Assembly: GCA_036269075.1 (NCBI GenBank)
Contig: DATASX010000087.1
Coordinates: forward strand, 37,521-101,520
Length of the DNA: 64,000 bases
Direction: 5' to 3'
DNA from: Sporichthyaceae bacterium
GTDB lineage: Bacteria; Actinomycetota; Actinomycetes; Sporichthyales; Sporichthyaceae
The stretch's first letter is position 1; the number at the start of each line of letters is the position of its first letter. The notes under the pieces were generated by a model. The model was not told the origin of the DNA. It searched no databases and saw nothing but the letters and a program-made list of their open reading frames with translations. Positions 25,271 through 35,400 of the stretch are shown one piece after another. The translations under genes and the position numbers were made by a program.

Positions 25271-26614
25271 CTACGCCCGGGCCCGTTGGGCGTCGATCTG
25301 CTCGAGCATCGCCTCCACCCGACTGTTGACCAGCTCGTCGGAGTAGAAGGACTCGTCGACCATGTCGCCCTCGAACATCGCCGAGGGGATGGCCAGATCC
25401 CTGCCGACCGCCTCACCGATCAGGAACTGCGGGTAGGAGAAGGCCCGGCAGGTGTGCGCACCGTGCAGGATCATCCCGTCGATCGAGTAGTCCCGGCAGT
25501 GCTCGATCGTCTTCTCGATCACCTGCGGGGCCGAGATCGAGATCGGGCAGGACAGGAAGTTCTGCGCCATGCCGTCCAACGGGTCGTCGAGGTCGATGAC
25601 CTGAGGCTCCTGCCAGAAGCCCAGGTGGGTGTAGCGGCCGGAGACCACACAGGCGTCGTAGTTGGCGAACTTGTCGGCCAGCCAGCCGATCTTGTTCCAG
25701 TTCATGATGCCGTCCCAGTACAGGCGGTAGCGCTCCTGCGGGACCGAACCCACACCGTCGACGAGTCGCTGGGCGATCTCGGCCTTCTTGTCCGCGAAGT
25801 ACTCCACGATCTCCGGCCCGGCGGGCAGGAAGTTCACCGGAGCGATCGAGTTGGTCCATTCGAAGAACGAGGCCGGCGAGGGGCGCGATCGGCATAGTGC
25901 CATCGCCTCCAGCCGCAGCTCCGAGGCCTGCTTGATGTGGCCCATCAGCTCGCTCAGGCGGTCCCAGTCGTAGCGCTTGCCGGTCCGGCCCTCGATGAAG
26001 GCGACGCACTCGCGAAGCTGCGCGACCATGAAGTCCACGGCGTCGCGGAACTCCGGGCCCGCCATGTACTTCGCGCTCGACTTGTTGCCCCAGATCCACG
26101 GCATCGAGATGTTGAAGATCGGTACCCGTTTGCCGAAGGTGCGATAGAGCATGTCGTCCCACTGCTGCCCGGTGGAGCAGAACGGGTAGGCGCTGATGAT
26201 CATGTCGGGGACGGGCACCCGTTCGCCGAGATTCCGCTCGGGCAACGCTTCCCCGGGCAACGGAGCAAGGTCGTCATCCGGGTTGTGCTCCTGCTGGGTC
26301 AGCACGCCGCAGCCGATATGGGTTCGGGCGTAGGAGCACAGCTCACGGTCGTAACCCTGCGCCTCGGCGACCGCCTGGGCCGGACCCTCCTGATTACGGG
26401 CCGCGAGCAGGGCCGACATGGCCTCCCCGTGACACCAGGCGACGTCAGCGGCCTGCAGGATCGGGTTCATCTGGATGCCCTCGTACCAGCAGACCAGGCG
26501 CCCCTCCTCCGGAGCCCGGAACAGTTCCTCCCAGTACGCGGTCACCATCTGGTTGTTGCGCTTCGTTGCCTGCAGACGGTTGGCGCGCTTCGGCCCGGCG
26601 GTTGCGACGGTCAT
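25271..26614 (-). CDS. 2-hydroxyacyl-CoA dehydratase / benzoyl-CoA reductase family subunit (HgdB/BcrC-like)
   Basis: 447 residues; the ATG overlaps the stop of the partner subunit gene. Family features: IISAYPFCSTGQQWDDM, PWIWG, LPAGPEIVEYF, YDACVVSGRYTHLG and a late DGMILHGAHTCRAFSYPQFLI, where cysteines ligate the [4Fe-4S] cluster. With the partner at 26611 and the activator at 24358 it forms a complete three-gene set of the HgdABC kind. Four-gene class I benzoyl-CoA reductases carry two activator-type subunits, so the composition favours a 2-hydroxyacyl-CoA dehydratase-like enzyme, but the substrate is open. Confidence 0.87.
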   Translation of the reverse strand: MTVATAGPKRANRLQATKRNNQMVTAYWEELFRAPEEGRLVCWYEGIQMNPILQAADVAWCHGEAMSALLAARNQEGPAQAVAEAQGYDRELCSYARTHIGCGVLTQQEHNPDDDLAPLPGEALPERNLGERVPVPDMIISAYPFCSTGQQWDDMLYRTFGKRVPIFNISMPWIWGNKSSAKYMAGPEFRDAVDFMVAQLRECVAFIEGRTGKRYDWDRLSELMGHIKQASELRLEAMALCRSRPSPASFFEWTNSIAPVNFLPAGPEIVEYFADKKAEIAQRLVDGVGSVPQERYRLYWDGIMNWNKIGWLADKFANYDACVVSGRYTHLGFWQEPQVIDLDDPLDGMAQNFLSCPISISAPQVIEKTIEHCRDYSIDGMILHGAHTCRAFSYPQFLIGEAVGRDLAIPSAMFEGDMVDESFYSDELVNSRVEAMLEQIDAQRARA

Positions 26615-27786
26615 GGACGAACTTCCTCCCGCGCTGGGCGCTCGGTGCGTCGGATCAGCTCCACGAGCGCCTCGATCCGCGTGCGCATGTTGCCCGCGGC
26701 GTTTGTCTCGTGCTCGGTCTCGATCAGCAGGTGCGGCACCTGATGGCTCTCGAAAGTGGCCTTGATCCGCGGGTAGTAGAAGTAGTGCGGCTCGCAGAAC
26801 TTCACCAGCAGGACGATCAGGCCCCGCGCACCCGACCGACGTACCGCATCGAGCAGGAAGCCGTCCCAGTCCGTGCTCGGGTCCAACCGGGTCGGGCAGG
26901 GCACAACCTCGTTGCGCTCGATGTACCAGCGCGCAAGTGCCTGCACCGGGTCACCGGTCTCCTCGACGTCGCAGGAGACGTACCGGAATCCGGTGTAGAG
27001 GTCGTCGTCGGCGATCACCGCGCCGCAGTCCTCGATCAGATCCAGGATCTCCGGTTTCGGGGCGTGGCACAGATGCCCGGAGACGTAAACCGGAACTCGA
27101 CGGTCGCTGGTCCGACCGGCCGCGTCACGCATCTGCGCGCAGAAGTCCTCCAGCAGAGCCGTGTGTTCCTGACGGTCCATCACCATCGAGGATTTCACGA
27201 TGTCCTGCAGCTGACGCCCGGTCAGGTCGACCTGCCCGGACCGCCGCAGCTCGTAGAGCTCGCGGACTGCCCTACGCCCACGGTTGTACAGAGCGATCGA
27301 CTCCCGAATCGCGTCGTCGCTCACTTCGACGCCGAGTTGCTCCTCCAGATCGGCCACGCAGTTTCGCAGGGTCCGCTCCGCGTTCGGCAACGACCAGTTG
27401 TCGCGCAGGGCGGGGACCAACTGGTGGAACCCGACGTGCAACTGCGGCCGGCGCACCCGCACCACGTCGGCGGCCGAGAGCATCTGCACGCAGTGGTCGC
27501 CGAACACAACGGCGTCGAGGAAGTCCAGTCGCCCCTTCGTCGCCTGATCCACGACGCTTCGGGTGTAGCCGCAGAAGAACGGGTAGAAGCTCCCGCCGCC
27601 GACCGTGACCGCCTCCTTGGAGGCCTGGACCACCATCGTCAACGCCCCGGCCGCGTGCGCCACCTCGGCCGGGAAGTGCATGGGGAACGTACCTACCACC
27701 GGCCGACCGGTGCGCCGCTTCCATTCCTCGGCGTACCCGAGGGGGTCACTGGCGGCAGCGATGAAGGCGGCCGGGACGCTTTGCAT
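26611..27786 (-). CDS. 2-hydroxyacyl-CoA dehydratase / benzoyl-CoA reductase family subunit (HgdA/BadD-like)
   Basis: 391 residues from ATG 27786. The start follows the repeated 32-bp element by six bases with no ribosome site, suggesting a leaderless message or a promoter inside that element. A TTG at 27813 would translate the element itself and is rejected. Family motifs: FPMHFPAEVAHAAGA, GDHCVQMLSAAD, SGHLCHAPKPEILDLIED, and LVKFCEPHYFYYPRIK; the three cysteines are the expected cluster ligands. It is the first gene of an operon running to 21299. Confidence 0.87.
   Translation of the reverse strand: MQSVPAAFIAAASDPLGYAEEWKRRTGRPVVGTFPMHFPAEVAHAAGALTMVVQASKEAVTVGGGSFYPFFCGYTRSVVDQATKGRLDFLDAVVFGDHCVQMLSAADVVRVRRPQLHVGFHQLVPALRDNWSLPNAERTLRNCVADLEEQLGVEVSDDAIRESIALYNRGRRAVRELYELRRSGQVDLTGRQLQDIVKSSMVMDRQEHTALLEDFCAQMRDAAGRTSDRRVPVYVSGHLCHAPKPEILDLIEDCGAVIADDDLYTGFRYVSCDVEETGDPVQALARWYIERNEVVPCPTRLDPSTDWDGFLLDAVRRSGARGLIVLLVKFCEPHYFYYPRIKATFESHQVPHLLIETEHETNAAGNMRTRIEALVELIRRTERPAREEVRP
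27211..27225. repeat. CTGAC-N5-GTCAG palindrome, copy 4
   Basis: Spacer GCCCG. It is in the HgdA-like gene, read on the minus strand as L-T-G-R-Q. Confidence 0.7.
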
Positions 27787-27792
27787 TCGGCC

Positions 27793-27824
27793 ATCTTGCT
27801 GAGTCTCACTCAATTATGCAAGAT
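27793..27824. promoter_or_regulatory. 32-bp nested palindromic element, copy B
   Basis: It differs from copy A at 20801 only in the 5-base filler (ATTAT here, ATCCC there, counted on the plus strand), and the flanks are unrelated. It sits directly in front of the dehydratase operon start. Conservation of both palindromes with identical spacing argues for a regulator-binding site shared by the two operons. Confidence 0.65.
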
Positions 27825-27897
27825 TAGTTCCGCGGGCAGTCCCGCGGGCTCATCCGCGAGCCGAGCCCCGTCGACCGGGGCCGAAGGTCACCGGCGG

Positions 27898-28387
27898 CTA
27901 GACCTTGGCCAGGAAGCCGGCGTCGACCGGCAACGTGACACCGGTGATGTACCGCGCCTCGTCGGAGGCCAGGAACAACACCGTGTTGGAGATGTCGACG
28001 GCCTCCGTCCAGGGGATCGGCAACAGGTGCCGGCGGACCAGGTACCGGCATTCGCACTGACGACGTCCAGCCGACCCAGTTCGCGCACACCACGCTCCAC
28101 GACCTCGGTCAGCTCCGCGAGGTCACGCACATCGGCCTTGCCGAACACCATGCGACGGTCGAGTTTCTCGACCTGCTCGGCGGTCTCCGCCAGTTCGTCC
28201 ATCGTCGCGAGTAGGTAGGGCACCGAGCCGATCTGCTCGCAGATGTCGACGCCGATGATGTCGGCGCCCTCCTCGGCCATCCGGATCGCGTGCGGCCGGC
28301 CCTGCCCGCGGGCTGCGCCGGTGTGATGAAGGCGACCTTGCCGGTCAGACGTCCCACGGGGCTTCGCTCCCTTGTCGTCACGGGCAT
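27898..28387 (-). pseudogene. Mycofactocin-coupled-type SDR pseudogene (frameshift plus internal deletion)
   Basis: Pieces of one SDR lie in three frames. The first is GRLTGKVAFIT from the ATG at 28387; then, after a 2-base insertion at about 28321-28324 (ACAC where ACC is expected), comes GAARGQGRPHAIRMAEEGADIIGVDICEQ and on to VVSANAG. From about 28045 it jumps to the C-terminal end [16 protein letters not shown] followed by [24 protein letters not shown] and a stop at 27898. The middle part with the catalytic Ser-Tyr-Lys, about 110 residues, is missing. Mycofactocin-associated SDRs have this VDICEQ and [11 protein letters not shown] signature. The gene is non-functional. Confidence 0.8.
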
Positions 28388-28568
28388 CCGTGGCAGCCGG
28401 ATCTCAGCCGGTTCCCGTCCAAGGTGTCGCAGGGTCGGTCAGGATTTGTCTGGCTGCCTCCCGGTGCGTCGTCGGTGTTGCGTTCTTCGCACTATCCGAC
28501 CCTCCCTCGTCGACCGGATGGAGAAACCATTGTGCTCGGTGTGGATGCGGTGTAGAACCTGATCGTGT

Positions 28569-28590
28569 ACCAACCATCTAGTTGGTTGGT
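28569..28590. promoter_or_regulatory. TetR-type operator candidate ACCAACCA-N6-TGGTTGGT
   Basis: Perfect 8-bp arms around a CTAG-containing centre, about 180 bases upstream of the broken SDR. It is the typical layout of a TetR operator. It may be the orphaned control site of the decayed SDR gene. Confidence 0.5.
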
Positions 28591-28594
28591 AAAA

Positions 28595-28623
28595 GGCAAG
28601 CCTTTCCTCAGGCAAGCCTTTCC
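28595..28623. repeat. Two tandem 13-bp repeats GGCAAGCCTTTCC
   Basis: Copies at 28595-28607 and 28611-28623 (16-base period) directly beside the operator-like palindrome. Each contains a small AGGC/GCCT hairpin. Function unknown. Confidence 0.6.
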
Positions 28624-29175
28624 CCAGAGGAAACGAGTGCCTGACCGTACAGGGCGGTGAAAGGACCGAAACCTGCCGTTGTCCAAGTGCCGACCGTCTT
28701 GCGCCGGGGGCCGCCACGGTCCTGCGCCGTACGCGGTCACCCCGGGAATCCCTGACCGCTAATCGGAGGCGCGCTCAAGGCGCTTGTAAGGCCGGTCGCG
28801 CTTCGATATGCGCGCATCCATTTCCGGCGAGGTGGACGCCTTACCGGCGCGCTGAACCTCGCAGCCGGGCCCTTCGCGGCTTTCTGATGCCACTTGTGGC
28901 GGCCGGCGGAGCTGACATTATCGAACGAAATCGATTCACCTCCCGGACACCGAGCGTTCTGAGTGTCCGTGGGAGGACAAGAATCATCTGTGAGCCGGCC
29001 CAGCCGTGGAGCTTCCGCCTGCGACTTTGCGCACACGGTCGCGACGAAAGTGCACCCACCCTCGGGTTTGTTGCTGGCAGGTAAACGAATCCCGGCCGGT
29101 GACCGAGTCGCCTCAGGATCCGGCAGGACCGCGGTGATCCAGGTCCGCCGGAAAGCTGATAGACGCATGCAATCG

Positions 29176-29201
29176 AGATCTTGAGGTCCTTGTCAAGATC
29201 T
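29176..29201. promoter_or_regulatory. Operator candidate AGATCTTGA-N8-TCAAGATCT
   Basis: A perfect 9-8-9 inverted repeat 20 bases upstream of the promoter-like TTGACG at 29221 and 257 bases before the first megasynthase gene. No regulator gene sits in the cluster, so the binding protein would be encoded elsewhere. Confidence 0.55.
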
Positions 29202-29220
29202 TTGTCCGTGCGGTTTTTAC

Positions 29221-29251
29221 TTGACGCGGCGTGTCCAGCGCCTTGTATGTT
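29221..29251 (+). promoter_or_regulatory. Promoter candidate for the glycolipid-type cluster
   Basis: TTGACG (29221-29226) is a good -35 box. A -10-like TGTATG (17-base spacer) or TATGTT (19-base spacer) follows. It would give a leader of about 200 bases before the ATG at 29458. Confidence 0.4.
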
Positions 29252-29457
29252 CACATCGAAATAGCGATGGCACTCCAGCCCATTCACCTATTTCGGCCGC
29301 AGTTCGTGACGAATTCTGTAGAACGTGCCTTGCACGTCTTCATGAACAACCGATAAGCACCGGCTGAACGGTTTTGCACGACATCTCTGCGGCGCTACGC
29401 CATGCGCGCCCGGAGTTCTCCGGCGCAGACCGCCACAGCGCCACGAGGGGACGAGCA

Positions 29458-32400
29458 ATGCGCGCACGCTGGGGCTGGACCGACGCTGTCATCGGCATCT
29501 CACCGTTCCACCGGCCCGACGCCGGCCTGGCCGCGGCCGTGTGCGCGTCCGGCGCACTCGGGGTGCTGGACCTGGGGGCCGGTGACCGGCCCGCGCGAGA
29601 GGCGCTGGCGCAGCTGGGAGCCGACGCCCGCAGCCCGTACGGCGTAAGGGTCGCCCCCGGCTGTGCTGTGTCGCCGGTGGAGTTGCGCGCGGCCGACTGC
29701 CCGCCCTCCACGGTGCTGCTGGCGTCGGGCGTCGTCGCCGGCTGGGAGCCCGCACAGATCCGCGACCACCATCGCCTGCTCATCGAGGTCATCGACCTGG
29801 CCGAGGCTCTGGACGCCGTCACGGCCGGGGCGCACGGCCTGATCGCGCGAGGTGCCGAGAGCGGCGGGCGGGTCGGCGAACTGAGCGAGTTCGTGCTGCT
29901 GCAGCAACTGCTGGCCGCACCGGAGATCTCAGTCCCGATCTGGGCCTGCGGGGGCATCGGGCCACGAACCGCCGCGGCGGCGGTCGCGGCCGGCGCGGCC
30001 GGGGTCGTCCTGGACAGCCAGCTGGCGTTGCTGTCCGAGTCCTCGATCCCGGGCGAGGTCGCGGCCCTGGTGCGCCGCATGGACGGATCGGAAACCGTGG
30101 TCGTGGACGGCCGACGGATCCTCAAGGGCCGCCGAGGCAAGCAGACCATCGGGATCGAGCTTGCCGTGGGTCAGGACGGATCACTGGCGGCGATGTTCGC
30201 GGAACGCTGGGGTACCACCGGGCGGGCGCTGAACGCGGTACGGGAGTCGATCTCACAGTTGGCGGCCGCAGCGGCTGTGCCGGACGCCGCGGCCGGGTGG
30301 CTCGGTCCGGCGGCGCCGCTGTGCGAGCAGCTGCGCACCGCCCTGCCAGTTGTCCAGGGGCCGATGACGCGGGTGAGCGATCAGCCGGAGTTCGCCGCGG
30401 CGGTCGCGGCCTCGGGAGCGCTTCCGTTCGTGGCTCTCGCGCTCGCCGGAGCCGACCAGACGCGAACGCTGCTCACGCAGACCGCTGCCGCTGTGGGCGA
30501 TTCACCGTGGGGCGTGGGCTTTCTGGGGTTCGCCCCGGAGGACGTCCGCAGCGCACAGCTTGCCGAGGTCATGGCGGTGCGTCCGACCCATGCCATCATC
30601 GCCGGCGGCCGGCCGTCGCAGGCGCGGGCGCTGGAGGAAGTCGGCATCACCACCTTCCTGCATGTGCCCTCCCCGGGCCTGCTCCAACAGTTCCTCGCCG
30701 ACGGCGCTCGCCGTTTCGTGTTCGAGGGTGCGGAGTGCGGCGGTCATATCGGGCCGCGGCACAGCTTCGCGCTGTGGGAGACGCAGCTCGCGGTGCTGGA
30801 GGACTTCCTGGCATCCGCGAAAGGCCAGGAACGGGTCGACGTCCTCTTCGCCGGTGGCATCCACGACGAACGCTCGGCCGCGCTGGTTGCCGCCCTGGCC
30901 GCGCCGCTCGCGCCGCGCTCTGCCGGTGCCGGCGGGGTGGCGGCCGGGTGCCTGATGGGAACCGCCTACTTGTTCACCGCCGAGGCTGTGGCCTGCGGCG
31001 CCGTGCAGCCGGAGTTCCAGCGTCAGGTGCTGCGCGCCCAGGAGACCACGCTGCTGCAGACCGCACCGGGTCACGTCACTCGTTGCCTCCCCAGCGCATT
31101 CGCCGCCGAGTTCGAGGCATTGCGTGAACGGTTGCGTGCCGAAGGCGTGGCCGACCGGGAGATCTGGGAGCGCCTGGAACGCCTGAACATCGGCCGGCTA
31201 CGCATCGCCAGCAAAGGTCTGGAACGGGTGGGGGCCGACCTCGTCGAGGTCGCCGAGCAGGAACAGGTCAACCGCGGCATGTTCATGGCCGGTCAGGTGG
31301 CCGTCCTGCGCGACAGCGTCACGACCGTCGCCGAATTGCACACCGCCGTCAGCACGGGCGCTGCGAAGCTGCTCACCGAAAGAGCACTGACGCTGCGTCA
31401 GGTTATTGACGGCGAGTCGCAACCGACCTGTGGACCCACGGCACCGATGGATATCGCCGTGGTCGGCATGGCCTGCGTCTTCCCACAGGCGCCGGACCTG
31501 GCCGCGTTCTGGGCCAACATCGTCGCGGGTAGGGACGCCGTGACCGAGGTCTCACCGCAACGTTGGGACCCGGCCCGCTACTGGTCCGCCGACGGCGGGG
31601 CGGGCACCACCCCGTCGAAGTGGGGTGGGTTCCTCTCGCCCGTGCCGTTCGACGCGCTTGGCTACGGGATCCCACCGACGGCCCTCGGCAGCATCGAGCC
31701 CGTTCAGCTGCTGTCACTCGAGGTTGCCCGCCGCGCCCTCGTCGATGCCGGGTACGACCCGCTCGGCCAAGGGGACACAACAGCACCCGGCCGGAGCTTC
31801 GACCGCTCTCGCACCAGTGTGATCTTCGGCGCCGAAGCGGGCAGCGACCTGTCCGGCGCGGGTGTGATCGGAGCACTGCTGCCGGCCTACCTGGGCAGCG
31901 TTCCGGAAGGGATAGCGGCCCAACTCCCGGTCATCACCGAGGACACCTTCCCCGGTGTGCTGTCCAATGTCATCTCGGGCCGAATCGCCAACCGGCTGGA
32001 TCTGGGTGGATCGAACTTCACCGTCGACGCTGCATGCGCGTCGTCGCTGGCGGCTCTGGACGTAGCCTGCAAAGAGCTGCTCGCGGGGACCGCGGACATG
32101 GCCCTGTGCGGCGGGGCCGACCTGCACAACGGGATCAACGACTATCTGCTCTTCGCCTCCGTGCACGCCTTGTCCCCGACCGGACACTCGCGTCCGTTCG
32201 ACTCCTCGGCCGACGGCATCGCGCTCGGCGAGGGCGTGGCCTGCCTGGTCCTCAAGCGCCTGGCCGACGCCGAACGCGACGGGGACCGCATCTACGCCGT
32301 GGTCGCCGGAGTCGGCAGCGCAAGTGACGGGCGCTCACTCGGCCTGACCGCACCGCGACCGGAAGGACAGCGGGCTGCGCTGGACCGGGCATACCGAGGC

Positions 32401-35400
32401 GCCGGCATCAGCCCGGCAGCGGTCGGCCTGGTCGAGGCACACGGGACCGGGACCGTCGTCGGGGACCGCACCGAACTGACCACGCTGACAGGGCTGTTCC
32501 AGGATTCAGGCGCGGTGCCGGAGGGCTGCACGCTCGGATCGGTCAAGTCCCAGATCGGCCACACGAAATGCGCCGCCGGGCTGGCCGGGCTGATCAAAGC
32601 CGCCCTGGCGCTGCACACGGGCGTCAAGCCGCCGACCCTGCACCTGCAGCGACCTAACCCGGCCTGGGAGGCCGGGACCAGCCCATTCGCCTTCCACACC
32701 CAGGCCCGTCCATGGCCCACGCCCGCCGCACAGCGGGTGGCCGGCGTCAGCTCGTTCGGCTTCGGCGGAACCAACTTCCACGCCGTCCTGCGCGCCTACG
32801 ACGGCCTGCGGCCCGTGCACGGGCTGGACCACTGGCCCGCGGAACTTTTCGTCTTCCGTGGCGCGGACCCGGCCGGCGCCACGGTCGAGGTGAGCCAACT
32901 GCTGCGCCTGGCGGAGGACCCGCACAGCCCGTGGCGGCTCCGTGATCTCGCGCTGACCGCGTCTGTCCGGGCCGAGTCCGGGCACGGCCCGGTGCAGGTC
33001 GCGATCGTGGCCTCGGATGTTGCCGAACTCGTCTGCCTGCTCCGCCGCGCCACCGCAGGTGAGCATGCGCCCTCCGCCGGCGTGCACCTCGCCGACCGCG
33101 ATCGAGCTGACGGGCCGTCGGATGACGGTGCGTCAGAGACCGGCCGGACCGCCTTCCTGTTCCCTGGGCAGGGCAGCCAGCGCGTCGGCATGTTCGCCGA
33201 GTTGTTCACGGCCTTCCCGTTCCTGCACCGGCACCTGCAGCTCGGCCCCGAATCCGCACAGGTGCTCTTCCCCGCGGCGGCGTTCACCCCGGAGGCGGTA
33301 GCCGAGCAGCGGGCGCGGGTCCTGGACACGCGGATCGCCCAACCCGCCCTGGGCATGGCCGGCCTCGCGGCGGCCGACCTGCTGGCAATGGCGGGCGTGC
33401 GCCCGGACCTTCTCGGCGGACACAGCTACGGCGAACTGGTGGCGCTGTGCGCAGCCGGCGCGTTGGCGGTCGCCGACCTTCCGCTGCTCAGCCACGAGCG
33501 CGGCCGCGTCATCCTCGAGGCGGTCGGCGAGAGCAACGACCCGGGTGCCATGGCCGCCGTGGTCGCCGAGGCCGCCGAGGTCGAGGCGGTCCTGAAGGCC
33601 TGCGGGCTTCTCGGCCGAGTGGTCCTTGCGAACCTCAACACCCCGCGGCAGACAGTGATCTCCGGCGCGACGGCCGAGCTGACCGAGGCGATGACGCATC
33701 TGGCCGAGGCGGGCTTCTCGGTCAAGCAGATTGCGGTGGCGTGCGCGTTCCACAGTCCCGTCGTGGCGCGTGCCGGCGCGCTGTTCGCCGAGGTGCTCGC
33801 CACGCGCGAGGTCCGCGGGGCCGAACTGCCGGTGTTCGCCAACCGCACCGCCGCCCCCTATCCGGACGACCCCGCTGCCATCCGGGCAGAGCTCGTCGCC
33901 CAGCTCGTCTCGCCGGTGCGGTTCACCGAGCAGGTGGAGGCGATGTACGCGGCCGGAGCCCGCGTGTTCGTCGAGGCAGGCCCCGGTTCGGTGCTCACCA
34001 AGTTCGTCTCGGCCGTTCTCGGGGATCGGCCGCACCGCGCAATATCCGTCGAGGGCAGACGAGACGGCATAGCCGGGTTCCTCGACGCGCTGGCGGAGCT
34101 GGCCGTCGCCGGGGTCCACGTCGATCCAGGACGCCTGCTGCGGGGGCGAGACGCCGTCGACGCCGGCCGGGCCAAGGCGGCACGTCGGGCGGGCTGGACG
34201 GTGGACGGGCATCTCGTTCGTACCGCCGACGGAGCACTGTTGCCCGGCGCGCTTCAACCGGCCCGGATCACGGAACTTCCCTGGGCAGCGAACGCAAATG
34301 GGCACGGATCAACCTCCGCGGTGGAGTCGCTGATCGCGGACTTCGTCCGGACCGGCCGGGAGATGATCGCGGCGCAACGCGACGTCCTGCTGGCCCACCT
34401 CGGGGCGCCGTTGTCGTCAGTTCCGGCTCGGTTGTCGGCTCCCGTGCAGACCATCGCCGTAGTGCCGCAGGTGGTTGCGGCGGTCGCCGTGGCCCCGGCC
34501 ACGGAAACCCTGATCACCCCTGATGCCGTGCTGCGGGCCGTCATCGAGACGATCGCGGAGCGCACCGGCTACCCCGCCGAGATGATCGAGCCCGATCTCG
34601 ATCTGGAGAGCGACCTTTCGGTCGACTCCATCAAACGCACCGAGATCGTGGGCCTGCTCGCCCGGCGCCTGACCGGCGGCAACGACGACGTCGGCCTGGA
34701 CGCGCTGAGCGACGCCGAGCTGGAGGAACTGTCCCGGGCCCGCACCGCCGCCGCCATCAGTGACTGGATCAGCGCCCGGTTGGCGTCACCGTCCGCGACA
34801 GCCTCCGTGGAACCGGTCGCCGCCGAACCCCTCGCGCCTGCCGAACCTGCGATCACCGGGCATGCACCGGCTCGCCTGGTGTTCGCCCGGACACCTCTTC
34901 CCGACATCGAGGCAGGCATGGAAGGCCTGTCCGGCAGGCGCTTCCTGCTGCTCGGCGGTGACGACACGGTGGGGGCGGTCACGACCCTGCTCGCCACGCA
35001 CGGCGCCGAGGCCGTGTCCCGGGAGGCCACGCACGAGACCTCCCCCGCCGACGGCCCGATCGACGGAGTCCTGTTCCTCGACCCGCTGTGCGGCGACGGG
35101 CCGGCTGTGCTGCCGACCTACGTGCCGGCGCTGCAAGCGGTGCTGCACGAGAGCCCGCGCCTGCTCCTGGCGGCCCGCCGCGTCGACGACACCCCCGGCG
35201 GCGACCCCGGGCGCGCCGACGGCCTGCGCGGCCTGATGCGCAGCCTGTCCCGGGAGTACCCCGACTCCGTCGTCCGGCTGGTGGATCTCGACTTCCCCCC
35301 GACCGATCCTCAGTACGGGACTGCCGAAGCCATCGCGCAGGTCCTGGTGGCCGAACTGTGCGCGGACGACCATGAACCTGTCGTGTTGCGCGGCCCGGAC

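Larger units (their letters stand above)
28388..29457. other. Non-coding interval between SDR pseudogene and megasynthase cluster
   Basis: About 1.07 kb without a supported gene; it is visibly less GC-rich than its surroundings near 28560-28620 and 29160-29340. It holds a large inverted repeat (28569), a short tandem repeat (28595), a 9-bp inverted repeat (29176) and a promoter-like pair (29221). Short open frames here have no recognisable protein features. No tRNA was found in it. Confidence 0.6.

Noticed and set aside
27787..27813. TTG-started N-terminal extension of the HgdA-like gene
   Set aside because: It translates the regulatory element; protein similarity begins at the ATG at 27786.
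28595..28623. CRISPR-like array
   Set aside because: Only two 13-bp copies with a 3-base gap; no spacers and no cas genes anywhere in the window.
28388..29457. Small genes in the gap before the megasynthases
   Set aside because: Open frames up to 148 codons exist on both strands, but codon composition and sequence show no protein-like character and none has a convincing ribosome site.
29340..30149. Minus-strand open frame opposite the megasynthase start
   Set aside because: It is low-complexity and composition-driven, with no domain motif; the plus strand carries the enoyl-reductase barrel.
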